A stretch of 21,610 nucleotides of DNA from Thermoprotei archaeon. GTDB lineage: Archaea > Thermoproteota > Thermoprotei > Thermofilales > B20-G17. The stretch lies in NCBI GenBank assembly GCA_003650785.1, contig QMRW01000009.1, positions 1-21,610 on the forward strand. The letters are read 5' to 3'. Shown piece by piece: positions 13,963-21,473 of this stretch (the first letter of the stretch is position 1; every line of letters begins with the position of its first letter). Below the pieces are notes generated by a model, which had not been told where the DNA came from, made no database searches, and saw only the letters and a program-made list of their open reading frames with translations. Position numbers and translations under genes: made by a program.

Positions 13963-15843
13963 TTGTACTGGTCCCATTACTCAGCTAAGATATACTGGGA
14001 TATCGAGAGAAATATACCTGTTCTAAGAAGAACAGAGAAGTCCATTAGGATCAAATGTACTCCTCCCAGTGATGTAAGACCTGCATTAGGATATGATATA
14101 CTATTCATAAGAAATCTAATTAGGAACTATTTTAAGGACCCCGTAGATTCAGATAGATTTCTTCCCTTAGACTCAAGAGTAATTCTACTCAACAAAATAC
14201 CATATCCTGACCTAGCCCATGAGATAATAATGGATGGTCATATAATAGGTCATCAATTTTACGACTTCTCTCTCAGAAAATGGAGATTTAAACCCTTATA
14301 TGCTGGAATTTCAAAGATCTTGGATTATAGAATCGGTTTCTATGCTGTCACAAGCCTAACTAAGCTTCGTAGAAATTTCGTAGTTCATAGAGGAGACATA
14401 GTTGAAAGTAGCCTACCAGAGAGAAAAGGAGAGTTTGTAGCACTTACGACAAAAGATGACCTATATAATGCCCTAGGAGTCCTAATAAAGAAGAATAGAA
14501 TAAGAGTGTTAAAATCCTGGAGAGCACGTAAATTTCCTAGGCCAAGGAGAAGTGGTTCTATGTACGAGGTCATTAAAGCGAACAGGGAATTTGTACTAGA
14601 TGATGTTGAGGAATCTACTAGATTTCTGAAGAGTATCTCGAAGAAATACGTTGTCGATAAGAGGATCATCTTATCCTTCTCTGGAGGAAAGGATAGTATG
14701 GCTACACTTCTGATAAGCAAGCATGCTATTAACGACTTCTATGTACTCTTTAATGATACCGGTATAGAGCTACCCGAGACATTAGAATATGTGGCCCAGG
14801 TTGCTAGAGAGTATAATCTAAGACTAGTCTTAGCATCTGCTTATGATAAATTCTTCGAATCTCTTAGAGTATTTGGACCACCTGCTAGAGATTATAGATG
14901 GTGCTGTAAAGTAATCAAGCTAGCTCCAATAGCTAAGGTGATAAAGGAGAAATTCGGAAATAGCACAGTACTGAGTATTGTAGGACAGAGAAGATACGAA
15001 TCCCTAGCTCGTGCCAGATCTCCCAGAGTATGGAGAAATAGATGGATACCAAATGTGATAGTGACTTCACCGATACTCGATTGGACGGCGCTGGAAGTGT
15101 GGATCTACCTACTTATGAATAAAGTTAGGGTGAATTCTCTATACCTAAAGGGATTTGATAGATTGGGTTGTTGGCTCTGTCCAGCATCTGAATTGGCTGA
15201 ATTGGAACTTGTAGAGAGGAATCATCCAGAGATGTGGAATACCTGGAGTGAATACCTTAGAAAATGGTCTGAAGAACGAAAACTTCCTAAAGAGTGGATG
15301 AACTACGGTCTTTGGAGATGGCTCTCCATACCGGGAGATGTTAGAAGGTTACTTGATAGAAAAGTCTTAGAGGGACTAGAACGAGATGATAGAGGAAGAG
15401 GACTTGTTGTCTCTATTGAAGGTAGGACTCCTGAGATACTAGCTAGAGTGGAGGTAAGTAAGCCTATAGACACTAAAGCACTGGTTGAACACCTTAAGCC
15501 TCTAGGAAGTGTAAGGATAGAAGGAGAGAGTATTAAGGTGGAAAATGAATTCGGTAGGGTCACGTTTTATAAAGCGCCCAATTTGAGTATAGCAGTCGAA
15601 TACTACCACAGTTATGAGGACGGTATTAAGCTTCTTGAGAATGTACTTAAGGCACTATTAAGGTCCCTAAATTGTGTATTATGTGAATTCTGCTCGATTT
15701 TTTGTCCGAATAGTGCTATAAAAATTCATGATAATGGGATATCAGTAAATGAAAACCTATGTACTCACTGTCTTAAATGTCTAGAATCCTGTCCAGTCGT
15801 AGAATATCTTACAATTCTTATAAGTGGTACTAGATCTCCTTAA
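13963..15843 (+). CDS. PAPS-reductase-family protein with PUA-like domain and C-terminal 2x[4Fe-4S] ferredoxin
   Basis: 626 aa. The archaeal hallmark TPPSDVRPA (33-41) precedes a PUA-like region (about 88-185). A PP-loop ATP-pyrophosphatase domain follows: SFSGGKDS (238-245), DTGIELPET (265-273), WCCKVIKLAP and LGCWLCP. The CC and C-x2-C pairs may hold an iron-sulfur cluster as in APS reductases. The last 56 residues form a bacterial-type ferredoxin with two C-x2-C-x2-C-x3-C sets (Cys571-581 and 600-610). Classic sulfate assimilation is not certain: the PUA-like domain suggests an RNA or sulfur-transfer role. The N-terminus has no CxxC zinc ribbon where archaeal relatives usually carry one. 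The TTG start at 13963 has AGGTGAT 5 nt upstream. The leader contains the C/D sRNA. Confidence 0.88.
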   Translation: MYWSHYSAKIYWDIERNIPVLRRTEKSIRIKCTPPSDVRPALGYDILFIRNLIRNYFKDPVDSDRFLPLDSRVILLNKIPYPDLAHEIIMDGHIIGHQFYDFSLRKWRFKPLYAGISKILDYRIGFYAVTSLTKLRRNFVVHRGDIVESSLPERKGEFVALTTKDDLYNALGVLIKKNRIRVLKSWRARKFPRPRRSGSMYEVIKANREFVLDDVEESTRFLKSISKKYVVDKRIILSFSGGKDSMATLLISKHAINDFYVLFNDTGIELPETLEYVAQVAREYNLRLVLASAYDKFFESLRVFGPPARDYRWCCKVIKLAPIAKVIKEKFGNSTVLSIVGQRRYESLARARSPRVWRNRWIPNVIVTSPILDWTALEVWIYLLMNKVRVNSLYLKGFDRLGCWLCPASELAELELVERNHPEMWNTWSEYLRKWSEERKLPKEWMNYGLWRWLSIPGDVRRLLDRKVLEGLERDDRGRGLVVSIEGRTPEILARVEVSKPIDTKALVEHLKPLGSVRIEGESIKVENEFGRVTFYKAPNLSIAVEYYHSYEDGIKLLENVLKALLRSLNCVLCEFCSIFCPNSAIKIHDNGISVNENLCTHCLKCLESCPVVEYLTILISGTRSP

Positions 15844-16006
15844 GCTCTCTTCTACAGATAGGACATTTACCTCTAAGTTTTCTAAAGCATATCGTACATA
15901 TGTAAATATTATCGTAGAAGCAGTGATAGGCATCGTATCCTTTATGTATACGTGCTCCACATCTTATACATCTTGCTATCAGCAAAGTCTTTGGTACGTA
16001 TGCCAG
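15830..16006 (-). CDS. Tiny zinc-binding protein with apparent CTG start
   Basis: 58 codons ending at TAG 15830-15832. The product has eight probable metal ligands: C-I-R-C-G, Y-H-C, I-C-T-I-C and K-C-P-I-C, followed by RREL, so two zinc sites are likely (RING- or B-box-like spacing, by eye). No ATG or GTG occurs in frame before the cysteines. AGGTGAT (16013-16019, minus strand), a full match to the anti-Shine-Dalgarno region, lies exactly 6 nt before CTG (16004-16006). A TTG seven codons later (15983-15985) is the only conventional start and has no ribosome site. An AT box, GGCTTAATAA (16041-16050), predicts RNA starting near 16020, which excludes longer versions. The 3' end overlaps the convergent PAPS-reductase-like gene by 14 bp, as other convergent pairs here do. 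Confidence 0.65.
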   Translation of the reverse strand: MAYVPKTLLIARCIRCGARIHKGYDAYHCFYDNIYICTICFRKLRGKCPICRRELKEI

Positions 16007-16296
16007 CCTGATATCACCTACTAACCACCAATTAATGTCCTTATTAAGCCTTTCGTAATTTTCCTCTTCATCACTGGAACTCTCCTTAGTTACAATTCAA
16101 CGTATTCACATAAAATTGAGCTTTTGATATCTATCAATGAGAGAGTCTTCAGAAATTTTACAAAGATTATTTTAAGGTCACAGTGTTTGTTTCAAGGGAA
16201 AGGATATTATCTAGCAGTGTATATTTTAGCTGTTAACGGTTCACCTATGTAGTAGGACAATCATCTAGAGGAGTGATAGTAGTAGAGGTGGTAGTC
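16007..16296. other. Intergenic region between divergent zinc-protein and top6B genes
   Basis: It holds the minus-strand promoter and AGGTGAT site of the zinc protein (16013-16050). On the plus strand TATATTTTA (16220-16228) is the likely top6B box, giving a leader of about 48 nt, and GAGGTG sits at 16285-16290. The middle (about 16080-16210) is AT-rich and shows no gene, RNA or repeat that I can support. Confidence 0.5.
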
Positions 16297-17847
16297 TTGA
16301 GTGTGTTAGAAGAAAGATACGAAAGTCTAAGTCCATCTGAATTCTTCTACCGTAACAGAGAGATTGCAGGTTTCTCTAATCCCACTAGAGCACTATATCA
16401 AACTGTAAGAGAGCTTGTAGAGAACTCTCTAGACGCTACCGAGCTTCATAAAATACCACCAGACATAAAGATAATAATTTCCATAAAGGAACCTCCAGAT
16501 CTCGTGAGTATATTAGTAGAAGATAATGGCATAGGAATACCTCACGAAGAAGTGCCTTTTGTATTTGGTAGAGTATTCTATGGCTCTAAATATGTCTTAA
16601 GACAGTCGAGAGGAGTATTTGGATTAGGCATTAAAATGGCAGTACTGTATGCTCAAATAACTACAGGAAAACCTATATGGATTCGGACCTCCACTATGAA
16701 CTCCAAAATAATAGCTGAGTATAGGATTAAAATGGATATATCTAGGAATATGCCAATAGTAATATCTGCAAATTTCAGAAAAAAGAGAAGTAAATGGCAT
16801 GGAACTATTGTCAAATTGATAACAAAGGGAAATTGGACCCTGGCGAGAAGGAGGATAGAGGATTATATTAGAAGAACAGCTATGATCACTCCCTATGCCG
16901 ATATATACTTTAAAGGTCCAGATGTGGAACTAATATTTAAGAGAAATACTAGGAAGATGCCCACTCCACCAAAAGTGGGAAAACCACATCCATACGGAAT
17001 AGATTTAGAAATGTTAAGAAGATTGATAGAGATTCATAATAGGAATATTACCTTGAGAGATTTCATAATGAAGTGCTTTGAGGGAGTAGGAGAGGGAATA
17101 GCACACAATTTCTTAGAATGGGCTAGGTTAAATGGTGATAAGAAACTAAAAGATTTAAGTACGAGTGAGATAGAGAATCTTCTAAATAAGATGAAAAGCT
17201 ACAGGGGTTGGAGAAGACCTAGAGCTCTATCCCTTTCACCTCTCGGAGAAGACCTACTTAGAAAGGGTATCGAGAGAATCCTGAGTCCTGAGTATGTTGT
17301 GACAGTTACTCGAAAAACCTCATCGTACTCAGGCAATCCCTTCATAGTCGAGGTAGGATTGGCGTGGGGTGGTAAAATCCCCATGGTTAGAAGTCCGATA
17401 CTCTATAGGTTTGCTAATAAGATTCCACTATTATATGATGAAGGTGTAGACGTTGCAAGACAAGTGGTAGATAAGATAGACTGGAGTCTTTACAGAGTTA
17501 AATTCCCAGCCCCATTAGCTGTAATAGTGCATCTATGCTCTACTAAAGTGCCATTCAAGGGTGTTGGGAAGGAGGCTATTGCTGATGTAGTAGAGGTAGA
17601 GAAGGAGATAGAGAATGCTATAAAAGAGGCTGCAAGGAGCTTGAGGAAGTATCTGACTCTTATAGAAAGAAAACGTGCATTAATTGCTAAGAGAATAACA
17701 ATATCGAAATATATTCCAGAAGTTGCAAGAGCTCTCGCTGAGGTGACCGGAACTTCAGAGACGAAAATTGCGAAAAAGTTAAGTCTAATCCTTGACAGAA
17801 TCATGAGAACTGAAAGCAAGAAAAGAGGTGATATAGATCATGAGTAG
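16297..17847 (+). CDS. top6B: DNA topoisomerase VI subunit B
   Basis: 516 aa from the TTG at 16297. It is the ATPase subunit of type IIB topoisomerase, which passes duplex DNA through a double-strand break to relax and decatenate DNA. GHKL/Bergerat motifs are RELVENSLDA (about 40-49), EDNGIGIP and the Gly-rich lid FGRVFYGSKY...RGVFGLGIKMAV. A helix-two-turn-helix region and the transducer domain follow, to about the usual 520-530 residues. GAGGTG lies 6 nt before this TTG. The longer frame from GTG 16273 and the GTG at 16288 (within the GAGGTG) are therefore less likely. The stop overlaps the top6A start by 8 bp. Confidence 0.97.
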   Translation: MSVLEERYESLSPSEFFYRNREIAGFSNPTRALYQTVRELVENSLDATELHKIPPDIKIIISIKEPPDLVSILVEDNGIGIPHEEVPFVFGRVFYGSKYVLRQSRGVFGLGIKMAVLYAQITTGKPIWIRTSTMNSKIIAEYRIKMDISRNMPIVISANFRKKRSKWHGTIVKLITKGNWTLARRRIEDYIRRTAMITPYADIYFKGPDVELIFKRNTRKMPTPPKVGKPHPYGIDLEMLRRLIEIHNRNITLRDFIMKCFEGVGEGIAHNFLEWARLNGDKKLKDLSTSEIENLLNKMKSYRGWRRPRALSLSPLGEDLLRKGIERILSPEYVVTVTRKTSSYSGNPFIVEVGLAWGGKIPMVRSPILYRFANKIPLLYDEGVDVARQVVDKIDWSLYRVKFPAPLAVIVHLCSTKVPFKGVGKEAIADVVEVEKEIENAIKEAARSLRKYLTLIERKRALIAKRITISKYIPEVARALAEVTGTSETKIAKKLSLILDRIMRTESKKRGDIDHE

Positions 17848-18961
17848 TAAGACGAATACCACTAGAAATGATGTGTTAAAACATCTTGAGGAAATAGGTA
17901 AACGTATTTTAGAGGATATAGGTAAAGAGAGACCTCCTAAGCTTAAAATAAGAGTAAGAAGTCTAAGCAACACCGTATGGTGTCCTGAGGAGAAAATCCT
18001 GAAGTTAGGTCCGAGATGTGCTGTTAGAGAGTTCTTTAACCTAAGAGAAACTAGGAAGTTCATGCAGACTGTACTAATGTTAAGTCTCATAGTCAGAGCT
18101 AGAAGAGAGGGGGACTATCCCACTATAAGAGATCTGTATTATATGGGAAAACATACTATAGAGTATAAAGATCTACATGGAAAACTTAGGAGAGAGAATA
18201 CTTGGGAGACTCAAGATGAATCCGACTACATAATACAGGATATTGAAGTACTCACGAACCTACTGAGAGAGGATATGGGCATAATGTTTGATGCAAAGGG
18301 AAGAATGGTTGGTAAGGTCATAATAAGGAGTAAGGGTAATACCATAGACCTCTCCAAAATGGGTGTTGGTGCATTCGCTATACCACCAAACGTGGGCGAT
18401 ATAGATATAGTAGATGTAGATGCCGATTATGTCCTCATAGTCGAGAAGGGTGCTATCTTTGAGAGATTGAATAATGAGGAGTTCTGGAAGAAGCATAACT
18501 GCGTATTAATGACAGGGAAAGGTCAACCAGATAGAGGTACCAGACGCATGGCTAAGAGGATATCAGAAGAATTCGATTTACCGGTATACATACTTACGGA
18601 CAGTGATCCCTTTGGATTCTATATCTATTCAGTTTATAAGTATGGAAGCATAAGTCTTAGCTATGAGAGTGAAAGACTTGCTGTCACTAGAGCTAAGTTC
18701 CTAGGAGTATCTACATCGGATATATACAGGTACAAAATACCAAGGAAATTCATAATTAAAGCCACTGATAGAGATATTAGAAGGGCTAGGGAACTACTAC
18801 GCTACCCATGGTTCCAGTCTAAGATATGGAAGGAGGAACTCTCACTCTTTATTAAAAAACGTGAGAAAGTCGAGATAGAGGCATTCAGTGGATTTGGCTT
18901 CAAATACCTATCAGACAAATACATACCCGAAAAGATAGAAAGAGAAGAGTTCATAGATTAA
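17840..18961 (+). CDS. top6A: DNA topoisomerase VI subunit A (Spo11-like)
   Basis: 373 aa. It is the DNA-cleaving subunit, homologous to eukaryotic Spo11. The winged-helix (5Y-CAP) domain carries the catalytic tyrosine in TIRDLYYM (Tyr100/101). The Toprim metal site is LIVEKGAIF (Glu202) plus TDSDPFG (Asp254, Asp256). The ATG (17840) overlaps the last 8 bases of top6B, and AGGTGAT lies 8 nt upstream inside top6B, so the subunits are translationally coupled to a balanced ratio. It is convergent with the XPB-like gene across a 76-bp gap without obvious features. Confidence 0.98.
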   Translation: MSSKTNTTRNDVLKHLEEIGKRILEDIGKERPPKLKIRVRSLSNTVWCPEEKILKLGPRCAVREFFNLRETRKFMQTVLMLSLIVRARREGDYPTIRDLYYMGKHTIEYKDLHGKLRRENTWETQDESDYIIQDIEVLTNLLREDMGIMFDAKGRMVGKVIIRSKGNTIDLSKMGVGAFAIPPNVGDIDIVDVDADYVLIVEKGAIFERLNNEEFWKKHNCVLMTGKGQPDRGTRRMAKRISEEFDLPVYILTDSDPFGFYIYSVYKYGSISLSYESERLAVTRAKFLGVSTSDIYRYKIPRKFIIKATDRDIRRARELLRYPWFQSKIWKEELSLFIKKREKVEIEAFSGFGFKYLSDKYIPEKIEREEFID

Positions 18962-19037
18962 AACATTATTTCCCCTCTTTACAGGTGGAGATTTACTAAC
19001 CGTTTCTTCATTGAATACATCACTACTTTAAGACTTA

Positions 19038-20849
19038 TTACTGGAAGAAGCTATCTATTCTGAAACCCTGAGGAGGAATTGTATATAGTTCTTTAACCCA
19101 TTTACGCCTGAAGTGTGCTCTCAATTCCTTTTTGTTAGTAACGTCTACCAACTCATACACCTTAGCTGTCTTTCCGGGTAGAAAGCCTAGAACTCTACCT
19201 ATCCTTTGAATCATCTGTCTAGGTTCTCCAGTACCCTCATAGATTATTGCAATATCCGCATCAGGAACAGTTATACCCTCATCTAGCACTGTTGTTGTTA
19301 CTATTATGTTAACCGCGCCCTTCATGAAATCTTTGAAAGCTCTTTTCCTTCTATTCTCTGCCGTCCTTCCAGTGATCAGAGCTACTCTAAAACCTCTATC
19401 CCTGAGTTGCCTATATAACTCATCGGCTGATTTAAGTAACTGCGTATATACTATGATCTTGGACTCTTTGTGCTTTTTAACTATGTCTAGTAGAGTGCTT
19501 ATCTTTTCTTCAGTACCCTCTACAAAATAAGTCCTAAAGGTCTCGATAGGAGCTACTACTTTTAGTGCTAATAGTTGTGCATAGTCTATGTTTATCAGTA
19601 GCTCTCCTGCTAGTGCATATAGTAGAATTTCATTTCTATCCCTACGCTTAGGTGTTGCCGACAGCCCCATGCGATAAAGTGCTGATATTTTCAAGGCTAC
19701 TTCCTTAAAAGTCCTTGCTGGAACATGATGGCATTCGTCGAATATGGAAAGTTCAAATTTGTCCTTGATCAATTCTATATATTTGACGGCACTATTGTAG
19801 ATAGCGATGGTTATTGGTGTTATTTTCCTAATACCCTCTCCCAGGTATCCTATGAGGGGCGAGGGTATTCCAAGGTACCTTTCTATATAACCTCTCCAGG
19901 TCTGGGCAAGCTCTCTCGTTGTTACGAAGATTACTGTAGGTTTCTTGAGATCTATTATTGCCTTCATAGCTATGAAGGACTTACCACCTCTCGTAAAGAT
20001 GGCTATAGTTCCCCTCTTCCTCTTTAACCATTCTCTGTATGCAGCCTCCTGATATGGATACAATTTAAACCTCTGTTCCATTGGTACATCTAAAGTAGGG
20101 AGTTCCATTATATCTATGTCTACAGAGTATCCCTCTCTTTCCAGTACTTCAATGACTCTGTCCAGAAGTCCTACTGCAGTCTCAATACACAGGTCTTTCA
20201 AATCTTCTGCATACGCTTTTATCCTTCTCTCTATGTACTCTATATCCTTTAGGTTACCATCCTCATCGAAGACAGGCTTTTCGACGTAATAACTTAGAGT
20301 TAATTCATCTCTCAACTTCTCCCAAACTTTTTGATCGAAGTACTTGAACTTAACTCTAATGTAGCCACCTTTCCTTGTTATACTACAGATACTGGCTTCC
20401 GCTATAGCCCTTCTTAGAATATCCTTATCATACTTTAGTGAGAGCCCTTCTTTATGTAATAGCTCCTCCACTTCGTGAACGTACCTTGGATTCCTGAGCC
20501 TAAACTTACCTCTAGAGTATTCACAGAGCTTTACCAGTTCTCTAAAAGTACTTCTACTCAAGTTTATTCTAACCTTGAAAGTCAGATCCTTATCTAAGAC
20601 TATAGTCCTAGATTTCTCCCTATAGGTATTAAGTATCTTCCTTACTTCATCTTCGCTAATGGGTATATATTTAGCCAGTTCATCAAGAAGTCTTATGAGC
20701 TCTCTTTCATGATCGATATTCTTAAGAAGCTTTCTAGTGTTGAGTATCCACACCTTCTCCAGGGGATTGAAATCCGCAATTCTCCTGATAGTCTTTAGAT
20801 ATTTATCAAACTCTTTTGGTTTCAAGTATCTAGTAGGCTTAAACTTCAT
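19038..20849 (-). CDS. XPB/Rad25-like SF2 helicase with long N-terminal region
   Basis: 603 aa. The C-terminal half is an SF2 helicase: LYPYQEAA (Q-like, 263-270), Walker A TRGGKS (286-291), DECHH (371-375), GLSATPKRRDRNE (motif III and an R-E-D-like stretch), TTVLDEGITVPDAD (motif V) and QRIGRVLG (motif VI). XPB helicases open DNA in repair and, in eukaryotes, in transcription initiation. Walker A has Arg where the family has Gly (TGxGKT). About 260 residues precede the helicase, longer than the damage-recognition domain of typical archaeal XPB. No Bax1 nuclease gene is adjacent. The ATG (20847-20849) has AGGAGGT 4 nt upstream, the strongest ribosome site in the window. The leader of about 100 nt contains a C/D sRNA. 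Confidence 0.9.
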   Translation of the reverse strand: MKFKPTRYLKPKEFDKYLKTIRRIADFNPLEKVWILNTRKLLKNIDHERELIRLLDELAKYIPISEDEVRKILNTYREKSRTIVLDKDLTFKVRINLSRSTFRELVKLCEYSRGKFRLRNPRYVHEVEELLHKEGLSLKYDKDILRRAIAEASICSITRKGGYIRVKFKYFDQKVWEKLRDELTLSYYVEKPVFDEDGNLKDIEYIERRIKAYAEDLKDLCIETAVGLLDRVIEVLEREGYSVDIDIMELPTLDVPMEQRFKLYPYQEAAYREWLKRKRGTIAIFTRGGKSFIAMKAIIDLKKPTVIFVTTRELAQTWRGYIERYLGIPSPLIGYLGEGIRKITPITIAIYNSAVKYIELIKDKFELSIFDECHHVPARTFKEVALKISALYRMGLSATPKRRDRNEILLYALAGELLINIDYAQLLALKVVAPIETFRTYFVEGTEEKISTLLDIVKKHKESKIIVYTQLLKSADELYRQLRDRGFRVALITGRTAENRRKRAFKDFMKGAVNIIVTTTVLDEGITVPDADIAIIYEGTGEPRQMIQRIGRVLGFLPGKTAKVYELVDVTNKKELRAHFRRKWVKELYTIPPQGFRIDSFFQ

Positions 20850-20897
20850 GAATACCTCCTATAGCTATATTTCATACTGATCAGCTCAGTTCATATC

Positions 20898-20952
20898 GAC
20901 TCAGTGGTACTCTCCGTTCATCATACTCAGCAGGCGCTTTTTCTTCATAGTC
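20898..20952 (-). ncRNA. Box C/D guide sRNA in the leader of the XPB-like gene
   Basis: On the minus strand, in order: GAC stem (20952-20950), box C ATGAAGA (20948-20942), 11-nt guide (20941-20931), box D' CTGA (20930-20927), 2-nt spacer, box C' ATGATGA (20924-20918), 13-nt guide (20917-20905), box D CTGA (20904-20901), GTC stem (20900-20898). Three boxes are perfect and C has one change from the consensus. Length (55 nt) and guide sizes fit archaeal C/D sRNAs, which direct 2'-O-methylation with L7Ae, Nop5 and fibrillarin. The TATA-like box at 20975-20983 predicts a start near 20954. GCGCCUG next to D' complements CAGGCGC of 16S rRNA (7 nt only). I recognise no target for the D guide. Confidence 0.75.
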
Positions 20953-20965
20953 TATCATGTCTAAG

Positions 20966-21049
20966 CATACTCTAGATAAATAGCTTTTCTTCACAATCCA
21001 TGACTTTAAACTAAAGATGAACTCAGTAATCATAGCCATCTAGAGTATG
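20966..21049. repeat. 12-bp perfect inverted repeat flanking a 60-bp spacer
   Basis: CATACTCTAGAT (20966-20977) and ATCTAGAGTATG (21038-21049) are exact reverse complements. The left arm runs into the TATA-like box of the sRNA/XPB promoter. The spacer has no ORF or RNA motif that I can support. Confidence 0.7.
20975..20983 (-). promoter_or_regulatory. TATA-like box for the sRNA/XPB transcript
   Basis: The minus strand reads CTATTTATC, the same core as the ahcY box. It predicts initiation near 20954, matching the first base of the sRNA stem. Confidence 0.55.
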
Positions 21050-21473
21050 AGAAGGTCTTATTCATAAATATGCTCTCTGGAGCTATAGGTATAGTCGATA
21101 AACATGATATGGGTTGTTAGATAAAGTCGAAAGGTTGATTGAACATATTCCTAAAATCTTTTAGATTATTTATACAGATGAGGTTATATCTTCAATAGTA
21201 TTGATGATGAACTTGGAGAGCTTAGTTGGGATATTAAAAAAGGAGATATAATGAGTTCATATCAAGGTTGCCAGTAGGGTGGAGTGTGGTGAGGAAGTGT
21301 AGATCCTACGAGCTGATAGAGCAGGAGCCTGTTGTAGTGAGATGAGATCTATTCAAATAGTTGACTAGTGAAGATAGTTATCGGATATGGATGATTAAAT
21401 GGGAGTATAATTATTATAAGTTGTTATGGGTTAAAGATTGAGAAAACATTTATAAGTGCATGCATACACTTAC
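21050..21473. other. Long intergenic region with possible decayed coding fragments
   Basis: No intact gene seen. AT-rich, promoter-like boxes occur at 21066-21075 (CATAAATATG) and 21164-21175. Two short overlapping frames look protein-like. Frame 2 (about 21182-21277) encodes SIDDELGELSWDIKKGD. Frame 1 (21238-21345) encodes SRLPVGWSVVRKCRSYELIE. A frameshifted remnant of one gene would explain both, but I cannot name it. The last 30 bp are the antitoxin promoter. Confidence 0.3.
21448..21471 (+). promoter_or_regulatory. Promoter with palindromic operator-like site before the antitoxin gene
   Basis: ATTTATAAG (21448-21456) is a TATA-like box predicting a start near 21476. Directly after it, AAGTG (21454-21458) and CACTT (21467-21471) flank the 8-bp palindrome TGCATGCA (21457-21464). 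Ribbon-helix-helix antitoxins often bind such sites to repress their own operon. Confidence 0.5.

Noticed and set aside
15824..16024. Plus-strand open frame opposite the small zinc protein
   Set aside because: The opposite strand has a zinc-ligand pattern, a ribosome site and a promoter; this frame has none.
16030..16074. Perfect box C (GTGATGA, minus strand 16074-16068) as another C/D sRNA
   Set aside because: No CTGA or near-D box follows at 10-15 nt, and no terminal stem is visible.
21339..21405. C/D-like series GAGATGA, TTGA, GTGAAGA in the long intergenic region
   Set aside because: Guide spacing is too long and no final D box or terminal stem follows GTGAAGA.
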